Source: Collinsella aerofaciens (lineage in GTDB: Bacteria; Actinomycetota; Coriobacteriia; Coriobacteriales; Coriobacteriaceae). From it: DNA of 49,418 bases. The DNA lies in assembly GCF_009876115.1 (NCBI RefSeq), contig NZ_WWSY01000015.1, positions 1-49,418 of the forward strand. The letters are read 5' to 3'. Numbering within the stretch: the first letter of the stretch is position 1; every line of letters begins with the position of its first letter. Of the stretch, positions 16,860 through 25,349 are shown in pieces. The notes beneath the pieces were generated by a model that was not told the DNA's origin, made no database searches, and was given only the letters and a program-made list of their open reading frames with translations. Both the position numbers and the translations under genes were made by a program.

Positions 16860-17231
16860 ATGGCAACTAAGTCTATTGAAACTGAGGCCACCGAGGTTCG
16901 CGCCGTCGCTAAGTACGTGCGTGTTTCCCCCAGCAAGGCCCGCCTGGTGGTCGATCTGATCCGCCGCAAGCCTGTCACTCAGGCCTTCGACATCCTCCAC
17001 TTCTGCGACCGCGCCGTCGCCGTGGATGTCGAGAAGGTTCTCCGTTCCGCCGTTGCGAACGCCGAGAACAACAACGGTCTGCGTGCCGACAACCTGGTTG
17101 TCGCCGCTGCCTATGTTGACGAGGGTCCGACGCTTAAGCGCATCCGTCCCCGCGCCAAGGGTTCCGCTTCTCGCATTCTGAAGCGTACTTCCCACATCAC
17201 CGTCGTCGTTGCTCCTCGAAAGGAGGCGTAA
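16860..17231 (+). CDS. rplV: 50S ribosomal protein L22
   Basis: L22 contacts all domains of 23S rRNA and its loop lines the exit tunnel. The 123-aa protein has [19 protein letters not shown] and the tunnel-loop region ending [26 protein letters not shown]. It sits in standard order between rpsS and rpsC, with 6 nt to rpsC. Confidence 0.97.
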   Translation: MATKSIETEATEVRAVAKYVRVSPSKARLVVDLIRRKPVTQAFDILHFCDRAVAVDVEKVLRSAVANAENNNGLRADNLVVAAAYVDEGPTLKRIRPRAKGSASRILKRTSHITVVVAPRKEA

Positions 17232-17237
17232 AGCTGT

Positions 17238-17948
17238 ATGGGTCAGAAAGTCTACCCCACCGGCTTCCGTCTTGGCATCACCGAGAACTGGCGCTCCCGC
17301 TGGTTCGCAGAGAAGGATTACGCTAAGACCCTCGGTAACGATCTCGAGATCCGCAAGTACCTCGAGAAGCGTCTTTCCCGCGCAGCTGTCTCCCGCGTCG
17401 AGATCGAGCGCGCTGGCGACAAGGTGAAGGTCATCATCCTCACTGCTCGCCCCGGCGTTGTCATCGGTAAGAAGGGTGCCGAGATCGATACCCTCCGCAC
17501 CGAGCTCGAGAAGGTCGCTGGCGTCTCCAAGGGCCAGCTCTCCGTCGACGTTGTCGAGATCAAGCGCCCCGAGCTCGACGCCAACCTCGTTGCTCAGTCT
17601 ATCGCCGAGCAGCTCGAGGGCCGCGTTGCCTTCCGTCGCGCTATGCGCAAGGCTGTCCAGTCCGCCCGCAAGGCTGGCGCTAAGGGCATCCGTATCCAGT
17701 GCTCCGGTCGTCTCGGCGGTGCCGAGATGGGCCGTCGTGAGTGGTACCGCGAGGGCCGCGTGCCTCTGCACACCCTCCGTGCCAAGATCGACTACGGCAC
17801 GGCTGTCGCCAGCACCACCATGGGCGCTTGCGGCGTGAAGGTCTGGATCTACCTGGGCGAGAAGCTCCCGGGCCAGCCTGTTCCCAACCCTGCACTCGAG
17901 GGCTCTTCCCGTCCTCGTCGTCGTAACTCCGAGAGGAGGGGTCAGTAG
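17238..17948 (+). CDS. rpsC: 30S ribosomal protein S3
   Basis: S3 helps form the mRNA entry channel and unwinds mRNA. It is 236 aa with an N-terminal [21 protein letters not shown] segment, a KH domain with the loop VIGKKGAEI, and a C-terminal domain ending in an Arg-rich tail. The stop codon shares its last base with the GTG start of rplP, indicating coupled translation. Confidence 0.97.
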   Translation: MGQKVYPTGFRLGITENWRSRWFAEKDYAKTLGNDLEIRKYLEKRLSRAAVSRVEIERAGDKVKVIILTARPGVVIGKKGAEIDTLRTELEKVAGVSKGQLSVDVVEIKRPELDANLVAQSIAEQLEGRVAFRRAMRKAVQSARKAGAKGIRIQCSGRLGGAEMGRREWYREGRVPLHTLRAKIDYGTAVASTTMGACGVKVWIYLGEKLPGQPVPNPALEGSSRPRRRNSERRGQ

Positions 17949-18451
17949 TGCTTGCCCCTAAGCGTATTCTTCACCGCAAGGTGCAGCGTGGCTCCATGAA
18001 GGGCCAGGCCAAGGGTAATACCGAGCTGCATTTCGGCGAGTTTGGTATCCAGGCTCTCGAGGCCCATTGGATCACCAACCGTCAGATCGAGGCCGCTCGT
18101 ATTGCCATGACCCGCTACATGAAGCGTGGCGGTCGTGTCTACATCACGATCTTCCCCGATAAGCCCATCACCAAGAAGCCTGCCGAGACTCGCATGGGTT
18201 CTGGTAAGGGTAACCCCGAGGAGTGGGTGGCCGTCGTCAAGCCCGGCCGCATCATGTTCGAGGTCAAGGGCGTGCCCGAGGAGGTCGCTCGCGAGGCTCT
18301 GCGTCTTGCACAGCACAAGCTTCCCATCAAGACCAAGATTGTTGCTGCTAAGAACGCTGAGCAGCGCATCGAGAAGGAGATGGCTGAGGAGGCCGCTCTC
18401 GAGGCCAAGTGGGCTGCTGAGGACGCCGCCGCCGCCAAGGAGGAGAACTAA
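17948..18451 (+). CDS. rplP: 50S ribosomal protein L16 with C-terminal extension
   Basis: L16 organises the A-site side of the peptidyl transferase centre. The conserved body ([36 protein letters not shown]) covers about 1-138. The protein continues to 167 aa with a charged, Ala/Glu-rich tail that most L16 proteins (about 137-145 aa) lack. The start is GTG, overlapping the rpsC stop by one base. The stop overlaps the rpmC ATG by one base. Confidence 0.96.
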   Translation: MLAPKRILHRKVQRGSMKGQAKGNTELHFGEFGIQALEAHWITNRQIEAARIAMTRYMKRGGRVYITIFPDKPITKKPAETRMGSGKGNPEEWVAVVKPGRIMFEVKGVPEEVAREALRLAQHKLPIKTKIVAAKNAEQRIEKEMAEEAALEAKWAAEDAAAAKEEN

Positions 18452-18666
18452 TGAAGCCCGCAGAGATTCGTGAGCTCTCGGACGCTCAGCTCGTTGAGAA
18501 GCTGAAGGAAATGCGCGCCGAGCTCTTTAACCTTCGTTTCCAGATGGCCACCAGCCAGCTGGACAACACCGCTCGCGTCAACACCGTGAAGAAGGACATC
18601 GCTCGCGTCCTCACGGAGCAGCGCGCCCGCGAGATCGCAGCGGAGAAGTCCGCTGTCGCCGAGTAG
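18451..18666 (+). CDS. rpmC: 50S ribosomal protein L29
   Basis: L29 is a small helical protein near the exit tunnel. It is 71 aa with EIRELSDAQLVEKLKEMR and ELFNLRFQMATSQLDNT, typical of the family, plus a short Ala/Glu-rich tail. Its ATG overlaps the rplP stop codon by one base. Confidence 0.96.
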   Translation: MKPAEIRELSDAQLVEKLKEMRAELFNLRFQMATSQLDNTARVNTVKKDIARVLTEQRAREIAAEKSAVAE

Positions 18667-18682
18667 GACCTAAGGAGAGAAC

Positions 18683-18943
18683 ATGACTGATTCGCGTAAC
18701 TCGCGTAAGGTCCGTACGGGTGTCGTTACCTCCGTCTCCGGTGCCAAGACCATTGTTGTCACCATCACCGAGCGCAAGCGTCACCCCAAGTACGGCAAGA
18801 TGATGACCAGCTCCAAGAAGCTGCACGCTCACGACGAGGAGTGCACGGCTGGCGTGGGCGACACCGTCCGCGTTATGGAGACCCGTCCTATGTCCAAGAT
18901 GAAGCGTTGGCGCCTCATCGAGGTCGTCGAGCGCGCTAAATAA
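18683..18943 (+). CDS. rpsQ: 30S ribosomal protein S17
   Basis: S17 is an OB-fold primary 16S rRNA-binding protein. The 86-aa sequence contains RKVRTGVVTSVSGAKTIVV, KRHPKYGKMM, and GDTVRVMETRPMSKMKRWRL. AAGGAGAGAAC precedes the ATG. It is the last gene of the second sub-block; a 118-nt gap separates it from rplN. Confidence 0.97.
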   Translation: MTDSRNSRKVRTGVVTSVSGAKTIVVTITERKRHPKYGKMMTSSKKLHAHDEECTAGVGDTVRVMETRPMSKMKRWRLIEVVERAK

Positions 18944-18994
18944 GCAGTCGCTCTTACGACTTGTACGTTTCCGAAGATGTGCGTATGCCTGGCT

Positions 18995-19016
18995 TGCATA
19001 CCACGGGCCGTATACA
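18995..19016 (+). promoter_or_regulatory. Degenerate cassette before rplN (weak)
   Basis: TGCATACC, GGGCCG and TATACA recall the order of elements in the cassettes at 13751 and 15616, but the segment is shorter and less conserved. It may mark an internal promoter for rplN-rplX. Confidence 0.3.
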
Positions 19017-19061
19017 GGCTGCGCACCTCTCTTCGGTTCTTAGTTCGGAGGAACATCTACC

Positions 19062-19430
19062 ATGATTCAGATGCAAACCATGCTGAACGTCGCCGACAAC
19101 TCCGGCGCTCGCAAGATTCGCTGCATCAAGGTGCTTGGCGGTTCCAAGCGTCGTTATGCAGGCATCGGCGATGTGTTCATCGGTGCTGTCCAGGAGGCTA
19201 CCCCTGGCGCCAACGTCAAGAAGAAGGACGTTGTCCGTTGCGTCGTCGTTCGCACCGTTAAGGAGATCCGCCGCAAGGATGGCTCCTACATTCGCTTTGA
19301 TGAGAACGCCTGCGTTGTCATCAACAACGATGGTTCGCCCGTCGGCACCCGTATCTTCGGGCCCGTCGCTCGCGAGCTTCGTGACAAGAAGTACATGAAG
19401 ATCGTCTCGCTCGCTCCCGAGACCCTGTAG
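19062..19430 (+). CDS. rplN: 50S ribosomal protein L14
   Basis: L14 binds 23S rRNA at the subunit interface. It is 122 aa with [38 protein letters not shown] and a [13 protein letters not shown] ending, all typical. CGGAGGA precedes the ATG. The unusual 118-nt gap before it suggests separate expression from the upstream genes. Confidence 0.97.
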   Translation: MIQMQTMLNVADNSGARKIRCIKVLGGSKRRYAGIGDVFIGAVQEATPGANVKKKDVVRCVVVRTVKEIRRKDGSYIRFDENACVVINNDGSPVGTRIFGPVARELRDKKYMKIVSLAPETL

Positions 19431-19443
19431 TTAGGGGAGATAT

Positions 19444-19749
19444 ATGTATATCAAGAAGGGCGATAAGGTCCAGGTTCTCTCTGGTAAGGATCGCGGCAAG
19501 CAGGGCGTTATCCTGCGTGCTCTCCCCGCCGAGAACAAGGTCGTTGTCGAGGGCGTTTCGGTCGTCAAGAAGGCCGTCAAGCCCAACGCTGCCAACCAGC
19601 AGGGTGGTATCGTTTCGCAGGAGGCTCCCATCGATGCCTCCAACGTCAATCTCGTTTGCCCCGAGTGCGGTAAGGTTACCCGCGTCGGTCACGAGAAGGA
19701 CGGCAAGAACAAGCTGCGCGTCTGCAAGAAGTGCGGCCACAAGTTCTAA
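19444..19749 (+). CDS. rplX: 50S ribosomal protein L24
   Basis: L24 is an assembly-initiating protein near the tunnel exit. It is 101 aa, with the KOW motif [20 protein letters not shown] and a C-terminal zinc ribbon (CPEC and CKKC) that occurs in many L24 proteins. GGGGAGAT precedes the ATG. A strong terminator follows at 19776, so the spc genes that usually continue from here (rplE onward) are not attached. Confidence 0.97.
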   Translation: MYIKKGDKVQVLSGKDRGKQGVILRALPAENKVVVEGVSVVKKAVKPNAANQQGGIVSQEAPIDASNVNLVCPECGKVTRVGHEKDGKNKLRVCKKCGHKF

Positions 19750-19775
19750 GCTGCCCGCAACATCAAGTTGCTAGC

Positions 19776-19811
19776 AAAGGCCCGGATGCCCCACGGCACC
19801 CGGGCCTTTTT
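19776..19811 (+). terminator. Intrinsic terminator after rplX
   Basis: AAAGGCCCGG pairs with CCGGGCCTTT around a GC-rich loop and is followed by a T-run. It ends the ribosomal block. Confidence 0.88.
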
Positions 19812-19828
19812 CTATCCCTACTCATTGC

Positions 19829-19855
19829 ACTCATTGGGGACAGACTTAAATGAGT
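19829..19855. repeat. Hairpin with GGGACAG loop
   Basis: ACTCATT and AATGAGT are perfect arms around a 13-nt loop containing GGGGACAGACTTA. It shares the GGGACAG core with the hairpin at 10280 and, in reverse complement, the one at 22140. Confidence 0.5.
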
Positions 19856-20156
19856 GGGGTAGCCGTTGGGGAAGGTCCTTCGCGGGCAGGGCGATCTTCA
19901 TGGCATTCCTAGGGTCCTTTCGACCGATATCTCCTGTGCAAATCTTCCGGCCTGAGACGTATCGGGGATCAACCTACTGGATGCATCAAGCATAGATTCT
20001 TATCCGCCTAAGAGCCAATATCGGTCGCGCGTCGTGCTCTGTAAATTGCATGCTTGCGTGTCTGTGCGCGTTCCTTTGCGTTTTATTGCGCACCCCCGCG
20101 TATATATGCGCCGTTTACGGGGAAAAAATGACCGTTTAGAGGTAAGATACGCAAAA
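19856..20156. other. Intergenic region, no gene recognised
   Basis: About 300 nt without a supported gene. It may contain remnants of an older sequence; nothing in it was recognised. The part near 20100-20150 is AT-richer and probably holds the promoter of the oxidoreductase gene, though no clear -35/-10 pair stands out. Confidence 0.4.
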
Positions 20157-20174
20157 ACGCGCATAGACGCGCGT
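20157..20174. promoter_or_regulatory. Candidate operator for the DeoR regulator
   Basis: ACGCGC-N6-GCGCGT is a perfect dyad, extended outward by A/T-rich arms (GCAAAA and GTTTGTGC). It lies 60 nt before the oxidoreductase start. The next gene but one encodes a DeoR regulator, which would be the natural ligand. Confidence 0.4.
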
Positions 20175-20233
20175 GTTTGTGCGAATATAGAGCTATCAGA
20201 AATGCAAGACGTTCTATGACACAGGAGGCACAT

Positions 20234-21313
20234 ATGGCAGATTCCAAGCAGGCTCCGCTCGACGCCGCGGCAGCCGCCAAAGCAGCGTTCGCTTCGGTCC
20301 AGGACAAGTCGTTCCCCGACGATATTTTTACGGCTCCCGAGCTTCGTTGGGCCGTGATCGGTTGCGGCGTTATCGCCAACCAGATGGCTCAGTCCCTCGC
20401 TCTTGCCGGTCGCAAGCTTGCGGGCGTTGCCAACCGTACGCTGTCCAAGGCTCAGGCTTTTGCCGAGCAGTATGGCGTCGAGAAGGTCTACGACACGGTT
20501 GAGGACCTCTACGCCGATCCTGACATCGACGCCGTCTATATCACCACGCCGCACAACACTCATATCACCTATCTGCGCGCTGCCCTGGCAGCCGGCAAGC
20601 ACGTGCTCTGCGAGAAGGCCATTACCCTCAACTCCGCCGAGCTCGACGAGGCCCGTGCCATTGCCGACGAGCACAACGTGGTCCTTATGGATGCCACCAC
20701 GGTGCTCCACATGCCGCTGTATCAGGAGCTGCGCCGCCGCATGGATGCCGGTGAGTTTGGCCGCATGAATCTCGCCCAGCTCAACTTTGGCAGCTATAAG
20801 GAGTACGGCGACCTGAGCAACCGCTTCTACAACCGTAGTCTTGCCGGCGGCGCCATGCTCGATATTGGCGTGTATGCACTGTCCGTCATGCGCCTCTTTA
20901 TGGCAAGCCAGCCCGCTGAGGTCGTTTCGCTGGGCAACACCTGTGAGACCGGTGTCGACGTTGCGGGCGGCATCGTCTGCCGTAATGCCGAGCAGCAGCT
21001 GGGCGTCGTGAGTCTTACGCTTCACTCCAAGCAGCCCAAGCGCTCGATTATTAGCTTCGATAAGTGCTATATCGAGGTCAACGAGTATCCACGTGCCGAT
21101 CACGCGAACATCGTGTGGACTGCGAACGGCCATCGCGAGGAGGTCCACGCCGGCACCGAGGCTTACGCCCTGTGCTACGAGATGGCCGATCTTGAGAAGG
21201 CCGTTGCCGGCGACGACTCCAAGCGCGAGCAGCTGGATTATGCTTCTGATGTTATGGAGCTTATGACCAAGCTTCGCGCCGACTGGGGAGTCGTGTACCC
21301 CGAGGAGGAGTAA
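20234..21313 (+). CDS. Gfo/Idh/MocA family oxidoreductase
   Basis: This is an NAD(P)-dependent dehydrogenase of the sugar/inositol type. The 359-aa protein has a Rossmann domain with WAVIGCGVIANQMAQSLA (about 36-53) and a C-terminal alpha/beta substrate domain. The family's catalytic EKP motif appears as CEKAIT, so Ala replaces Pro; Lys is retained. RBS AGGAGG lies 5 nt before the ATG. The first 30 residues form a leader before the Rossmann fold. It is followed after 3 nt by a DeoR regulator and is probably in the same operon. The substrate is unknown. Confidence 0.88.
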   Translation: MADSKQAPLDAAAAAKAAFASVQDKSFPDDIFTAPELRWAVIGCGVIANQMAQSLALAGRKLAGVANRTLSKAQAFAEQYGVEKVYDTVEDLYADPDIDAVYITTPHNTHITYLRAALAAGKHVLCEKAITLNSAELDEARAIADEHNVVLMDATTVLHMPLYQELRRRMDAGEFGRMNLAQLNFGSYKEYGDLSNRFYNRSLAGGAMLDIGVYALSVMRLFMASQPAEVVSLGNTCETGVDVAGGIVCRNAEQQLGVVSLTLHSKQPKRSIISFDKCYIEVNEYPRADHANIVWTANGHREEVHAGTEAYALCYEMADLEKAVAGDDSKREQLDYASDVMELMTKLRADWGVVYPEEE

Positions 21314-21316
21314 GCG

Positions 21317-22063
21317 ATGCTAGCGGAAGATAGGCTCAACGCGATTGTGTCGATGGTGCAGCAGGCTGGCTCGGTTACTGTGCCAGAGCTTGCCGATACC
21401 CTGGGCGTGACGGCGTCTACCATTCGGCGCGACCTGCAGACGCTCGATCGAGCGCACCGCATCGCCAAGGTCCACGGTGGAGCGACGAGTCTTGAGCGCG
21501 CGCATGTGACGCGCAACCTAACGCTCAATGAGCGCAGCGACCTCCATAACGACGATAAAGAGCGTATCTGCGCCCGCGCTGCGGCGCTTGTGGAGCCCGA
21601 GAGCTTTGTATACATCGACTCGGGCTCGACGACGCTCAAGCTCATCGAGCATCTTCCACACCTTGAAGGTGTCACCTTTGTGACCGATTCCGTGCTTCAC
21701 GCTCAGCACCTTGCTTTGCGCGGCATGCGTACCGTGGTGTTGGGTGGCGAGCTCAAACCCGAGACCGAGGCACTCGTTGGCCCCGATGCCTTGGCAACCT
21801 TAGACCGCTACAACTTCAACTGTGGCTTCTGGGGCTCCAACGGCATTGCCGCCGAGCAGGGTTTTACGACTCCCGATATCGAGGAAGCGCAGGTCAAGCG
21901 TATCTCGATGCGCCATACGGCCAAACGCTTCGTAATCTCGGACGCCAGTAAATTTGGCATGGTGGCGCCCGTCAAGTTCGCGGACTTCCGTGACGCAACG
22001 ATTATTACCGCAGGCGATGTCCCTGCCAAGTACCGGGCAATGGACAACGTCATCACGGTCTAA
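21317..22063 (+). CDS. DeoR/GlpR family transcriptional regulator
   Basis: The 248-aa protein has an N-terminal winged helix-turn-helix (MLAEDRLNAIVSMVQQ ... VTASTIRRDLQTLD) and a C-terminal sugar-phosphate sensor domain with YIDSGSTTLKL. Such repressors usually respond to a phosphosugar and control adjacent sugar genes. It starts 3 nt after the oxidoreductase gene, so the pair is probably autoregulated through the dyad at 20157. Confidence 0.92.
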   Translation: MLAEDRLNAIVSMVQQAGSVTVPELADTLGVTASTIRRDLQTLDRAHRIAKVHGGATSLERAHVTRNLTLNERSDLHNDDKERICARAAALVEPESFVYIDSGSTTLKLIEHLPHLEGVTFVTDSVLHAQHLALRGMRTVVLGGELKPETEALVGPDALATLDRYNFNCGFWGSNGIAAEQGFTTPDIEEAQVKRISMRHTAKRFVISDASKFGMVAPVKFADFRDATIITAGDVPAKYRAMDNVITV

Positions 22064-22085
22064 CAGCAGGGGACGGGCTAAGGCC

Positions 22086-22125
22086 AAAACCACCGCGAAG
22101 GGGCAGGAACCTTTGTGGTGGTTTT
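22086..22125 (+). terminator. Terminator hairpin after the DeoR gene
   Basis: AAAACCACC pairs with GGTGGTTTT, with an inner AAGG/CCTT pairing. The flanking A and T runs make it usable in both directions. Confidence 0.75.
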
Positions 22126-22139
22126 GACGTTTGTCAGAT

Positions 22140-22180
22140 AAAACCTGCCAAAATAAACCTGTCCCTTTTCGGCAGGTTTT
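22140..22180. terminator. Second convergent hairpin, overlapping the rluA-like stop codon
   Basis: AAAACCTGCC and GGCAGGTTTT are perfect 10-bp arms around a 21-nt loop containing CTGTCCC, the reverse complement of GGGACAG. It likely terminates the minus-strand gene and also belongs to the GGGACAG hairpin group. Confidence 0.6.
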
Positions 22181-22838
22181 AGGGCTCCCAGGGGCAGGGG
22201 GCTTCGATGTGGATGTGCTCGCCGGTTACGGGATGCGTAAAGGACACGCTGTGGGCATGGAGCATGAGGCCGCAGGGGCGCGGCGTTCCGTACAGGTCGT
22301 CGCCAACTAGGGGATGATGCTCGCTTGCCAGGTGCACGCGAATCTGATGCTTGCGGCCGGTGAGCAGCTCGACATCGATATATGAGCGCGTGGGCAGGCC
22401 GCGGCGGCTCTTAAGGCGCTTGAGCACCTTCACGCGCGTTTGAGACGGCTTGCCGCTGGCGCCGACGCGCATCTTTCGGCTGTCGTGACGGTCGCGGGCG
22501 ATGGGCTTGTCGATGAGCTTTTCGTTCCAGTCGATCTTGCCCTCGGCGAGCGCCAGGTAGTGCTTTTCGAACGCGTGGTCGATGACCATCTGGTCAAAGG
22601 CGGGCTGCGTCTGCTTGTCGAGCGAGAACAGCACCACGCCGGTGGTGTTGCGGTCCAGGCGATTGAGCGGCTGCATGTCGGTCGCGGCAAAGCCATCGCC
22701 CATCGCCAACAGCAGGTCGCTGGCGTAGTCGGTGAGCGTGCGCTCGCCGGTGCCGTCGCCGTGGACGATCATGCCGGCGGGCTTGTCGATGGCCATGAGC
22801 CAGGCGTCGCAATAGAGGACTTGAGGTTCTTCGTTCAC
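22179..22838 (-). CDS. RluA-family pseudouridine synthase
   Basis: The enzyme converts specific uridines in rRNA or tRNA to pseudouridine. The 219-aa protein has the family's catalytic motif in LNRLDRNTTGVVLF, where the Asp is the nucleophile, and TGRKHQIRVHLA near the C-terminus. It lacks an N-terminal S4 domain, resembling the short RluA/TruC-type proteins. The start is GTG at 22838, after GAAAGG. It sits 15 nt downstream of the U32 peptidase gene on the same strand; both may be RNA-modification genes in one operon. Confidence 0.88.
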   Translation of the reverse strand: MNEEPQVLYCDAWLMAIDKPAGMIVHGDGTGERTLTDYASDLLLAMGDGFAATDMQPLNRLDRNTTGVVLFSLDKQTQPAFDQMVIDHAFEKHYLALAEGKIDWNEKLIDKPIARDRHDSRKMRVGASGKPSQTRVKVLKRLKSRRGLPTRSYIDVELLTGRKHQIRVHLASEHHPLVGDDLYGTPRPCGLMLHAHSVSFTHPVTGEHIHIEAPCPWEP

Positions 22839-22853
22839 GTGTAAGCCTTTCGG

Positions 22854-25349
22854 TTAGCTAATTCCCACAAACATGCAGCCCGAGGTGGCGCCGCGCAGGC
22901 GGGCAGCTGGCTTGCGGCCGGCTTGAGCCGCCTCGACGGCGCGACGGACGCGGGCGACGGCACGGCCCACCTCATCCGTCTCGAGCAGCGTTCCGTCCAC
23001 CATGAGACGACGCACGCCAGCATCGAGCAGCTGAGGAACCTGCGGCGTGAGGTCGATGGGGTAGGCGTCGTACAGGCGAGAGCGGCCGTGGATGTCGGTG
23101 CGGACGGGCATGACCTTTCCGTCGATATTCTTGAGCGAGAGCTTGCGGGCACGCAGGCGGCAGTTGGCACAATCGTGGATGCAGCCGTTGACAACCTGCA
23201 GAATGCAATGCTCGCTTGTCATGACGCGCGGCCGGCCAAAGACGGTGATGCCCAGAGCCGCGGGCGCGGTGGCGCCGAGCGAGACAATCTCGTCGAGCGT
23301 GATCTCGGGCGAGAGCCAAAACGCACCGGCTCCGCGCTCGGCAAGCGCCTCCATGCAGGGCGTGTTGTGTACCGGCAGGCAAGAGCGAATCTCGGCCGTG
23401 GCGCCAACCTGGGCGGCCAGGGCAAGCTCAGAGATGTTGCCAATAGCGACCGTGGCGCCGGCAACAACCCATGGGTCAACGCGGACGTGGTCAACGGCGC
23501 GGCAGACCTCATCGAGCACGGGTACGATGCCCTGCTCAAACGTATCGGCGGTGGAGAGCTTGGCCGCATCGAGCGCGTCGGTGGTCATGTAGATGCGCGT
23601 TGCACCCTCCGCCCGCGCCGCCTCGGCGGCCTCGAGCGAGGTGACGGTGGCGCAGATCTGCGGCTCGTCGCGGTAGTGCTCGGGCGCGGGGCGGGAATCA
23701 CTGGTGACAATCGCCGGCAGCTCGAGCGTTTTTGCGCGCTCCGCGTACGGCGCCAGAATGGCCTCTTCCAGCGCCTTGCAAGCGGCGGCGCGCACCTTAT
23801 GTACGGCGGAGAAGCCCATGCCGCAGCCCTCATCGAGTGCCACATCAAAGCTTGCGGCCTCAAAGGGCGAGGAACCCATGCGGCCCACATGCTCAACCAG
23901 ATCGGACGCCTCGACCGCGCGGGTCTTGGCGGCCTCGACGGTAAAGCCCGTGGCCGTGGCCGTAAGCGATGGGTCGTCGCAGCAAGTAAGCGTGACGGCA
24001 AACGGTTCGCCCAGACGCGCCACAACGGTTACATCAACGGCGCGGCGGCGCAGCACGTCGCGCTTGAGCGCGGCGCCGGCGGCGTCGATGGCGCGCTGGC
24101 TGCGGATGACACGCACGCGGCAGCCCTCGGGCATGCTGCGGGGCACGCGACACTCGATGATGTCACCGGCGGCGGCATCATCGGTAGCGATAGTGGTGAG
24201 GAACTGGTCGAACTCGTCGTCGTGGCGAAGTTCCAACAAGTCGCCCTTGCCCACGGGCTCAAACAGCTCAATGCGGGCGATGGCGGCGCGGCGACGACGG
24301 TCGTCGGGTTTGAGCCCACGCACGTCGCGGTTGGCCAGACGGCTGCCCAGTACCGTGCCCACAATCTGGCCACGGTTGTTGGAACGCTCGTAACTCATCA
24401 TCTCGTCGCCCGAGGTGCCGTCCTGATAGGCGTGCGTAAAGTCGCGGTTAAAGCAGCGCTTGAGTTGGCGCTGGCGAGCGGCGTCCTCGTGCTTATCTAC
24501 GGCGACCCCGGCGAGCATGTCATCGATCTGATAGCGATACACATCGACGATGGAGTACACGTAGTCGGGCGCCTTCATGCGGCCCTCGAGCTTGAGCGAT
24601 GCGGCGCCGGCGTCATACAGACGGCGAACGAGCTGCGAAGTGTTGGTGTCGCGCGGGCATAGAGCGCGCTCGCGACCGGCGGGGGAGAGCGTACGGCCGT
24701 TCTCGTCGATTAGCTCGTAAGGCAGGCGACAGGGCTGAGCGCACATGCCGCGGTTGGCCGAGCGGCCCGCCATGGCAAAGCTCGACAGCAGGCACAGGCC
24801 CGAGTAGCAAAAGCAGATGGCGCCGTGGCTAAAGACCTCCAGGTCAACGTCGGGCGCGGCATTGTGAATGGCGGCAATCTCGTCGATGGAAAGTTCGCGC
24901 GAGAGGGTCACACGGTCGGCGCCCTGCTCGCGGCACCAGATAGTTCCGCGGTCATCATGGATGTTCGCCTGGGTCGAGATATGTGTCTCGATGCCGGGCA
25001 TGGTGCGCTTGACCTCAAAGAACAGACCCCAGTCCTGGATAATGAAGGCATCGGCGCCCAGCGTGGAGCAGCGGTGGATGAGTTGCAGCGCATCGCTCAT
25101 CTCGGACTGCTTGATGACGATGTTGACCGTGACGTAGACGCGCGAGCCGGCCAGGTGTGCAGCACGGCAAGCCTGCTCAAAGGCCTCGTCGGTAAAGTTC
25201 GTTGCCTTGCGGCGGGCGTTGAAGCTGCCCATGCCACAGTAGATGGCATCGGCGCCGGCGGCGAGTGCGGCGGCAAAGGGCTCCGGGCCTCCGGCGGGGG
25301 CCAAGAGCTCGGGTCTGCGGTTGGTGGTTCGACTGGCGGTTGCGGTCAT
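22854..25349 (-). CDS. U32 peptidase-family protein (RlhA/TrhP-like) with DUF3656-type region
   Basis: Proteins of this family act in tRNA or 23S rRNA hydroxylation (TrhP, RlhA in Escherichia coli), although the family is named for peptidases. The 831-aa protein starts with RPELLAPAGGPEPFAAAL and has the U32 signature EVFSHGAICFCYSGLCLLS. Conserved cysteines follow at GMCAQPCRLPY, consistent with an Fe-S site. After a DUF3656-like middle it has a second U32-like segment with Cys in NGCIHDCANCRLR. It is longer than RlhA (about 650 aa). The family call is firm; the exact RNA target is inferred. Confidence 0.85.
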   Translation of the reverse strand: MTATASRTTNRRPELLAPAGGPEPFAAALAAGADAIYCGMGSFNARRKATNFTDEAFEQACRAAHLAGSRVYVTVNIVIKQSEMSDALQLIHRCSTLGADAFIIQDWGLFFEVKRTMPGIETHISTQANIHDDRGTIWCREQGADRVTLSRELSIDEIAAIHNAAPDVDLEVFSHGAICFCYSGLCLLSSFAMAGRSANRGMCAQPCRLPYELIDENGRTLSPAGRERALCPRDTNTSQLVRRLYDAGAASLKLEGRMKAPDYVYSIVDVYRYQIDDMLAGVAVDKHEDAARQRQLKRCFNRDFTHAYQDGTSGDEMMSYERSNNRGQIVGTVLGSRLANRDVRGLKPDDRRRRAAIARIELFEPVGKGDLLELRHDDEFDQFLTTIATDDAAAGDIIECRVPRSMPEGCRVRVIRSQRAIDAAGAALKRDVLRRRAVDVTVVARLGEPFAVTLTCCDDPSLTATATGFTVEAAKTRAVEASDLVEHVGRMGSSPFEAASFDVALDEGCGMGFSAVHKVRAAACKALEEAILAPYAERAKTLELPAIVTSDSRPAPEHYRDEPQICATVTSLEAAEAARAEGATRIYMTTDALDAAKLSTADTFEQGIVPVLDEVCRAVDHVRVDPWVVAGATVAIGNISELALAAQVGATAEIRSCLPVHNTPCMEALAERGAGAFWLSPEITLDEIVSLGATAPAALGITVFGRPRVMTSEHCILQVVNGCIHDCANCRLRARKLSLKNIDGKVMPVRTDIHGRSRLYDAYPIDLTPQVPQLLDAGVRRLMVDGTLLETDEVGRAVARVRRAVEAAQAGRKPAARLRGATSGCMFVGIS

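Noticed and set aside
22923..24662. Long plus-strand open frame (579 codons) opposite the U32 gene
   Set aside because: It is the antisense of a well-supported U32-family gene in high-GC DNA and shows no recognisable domain.
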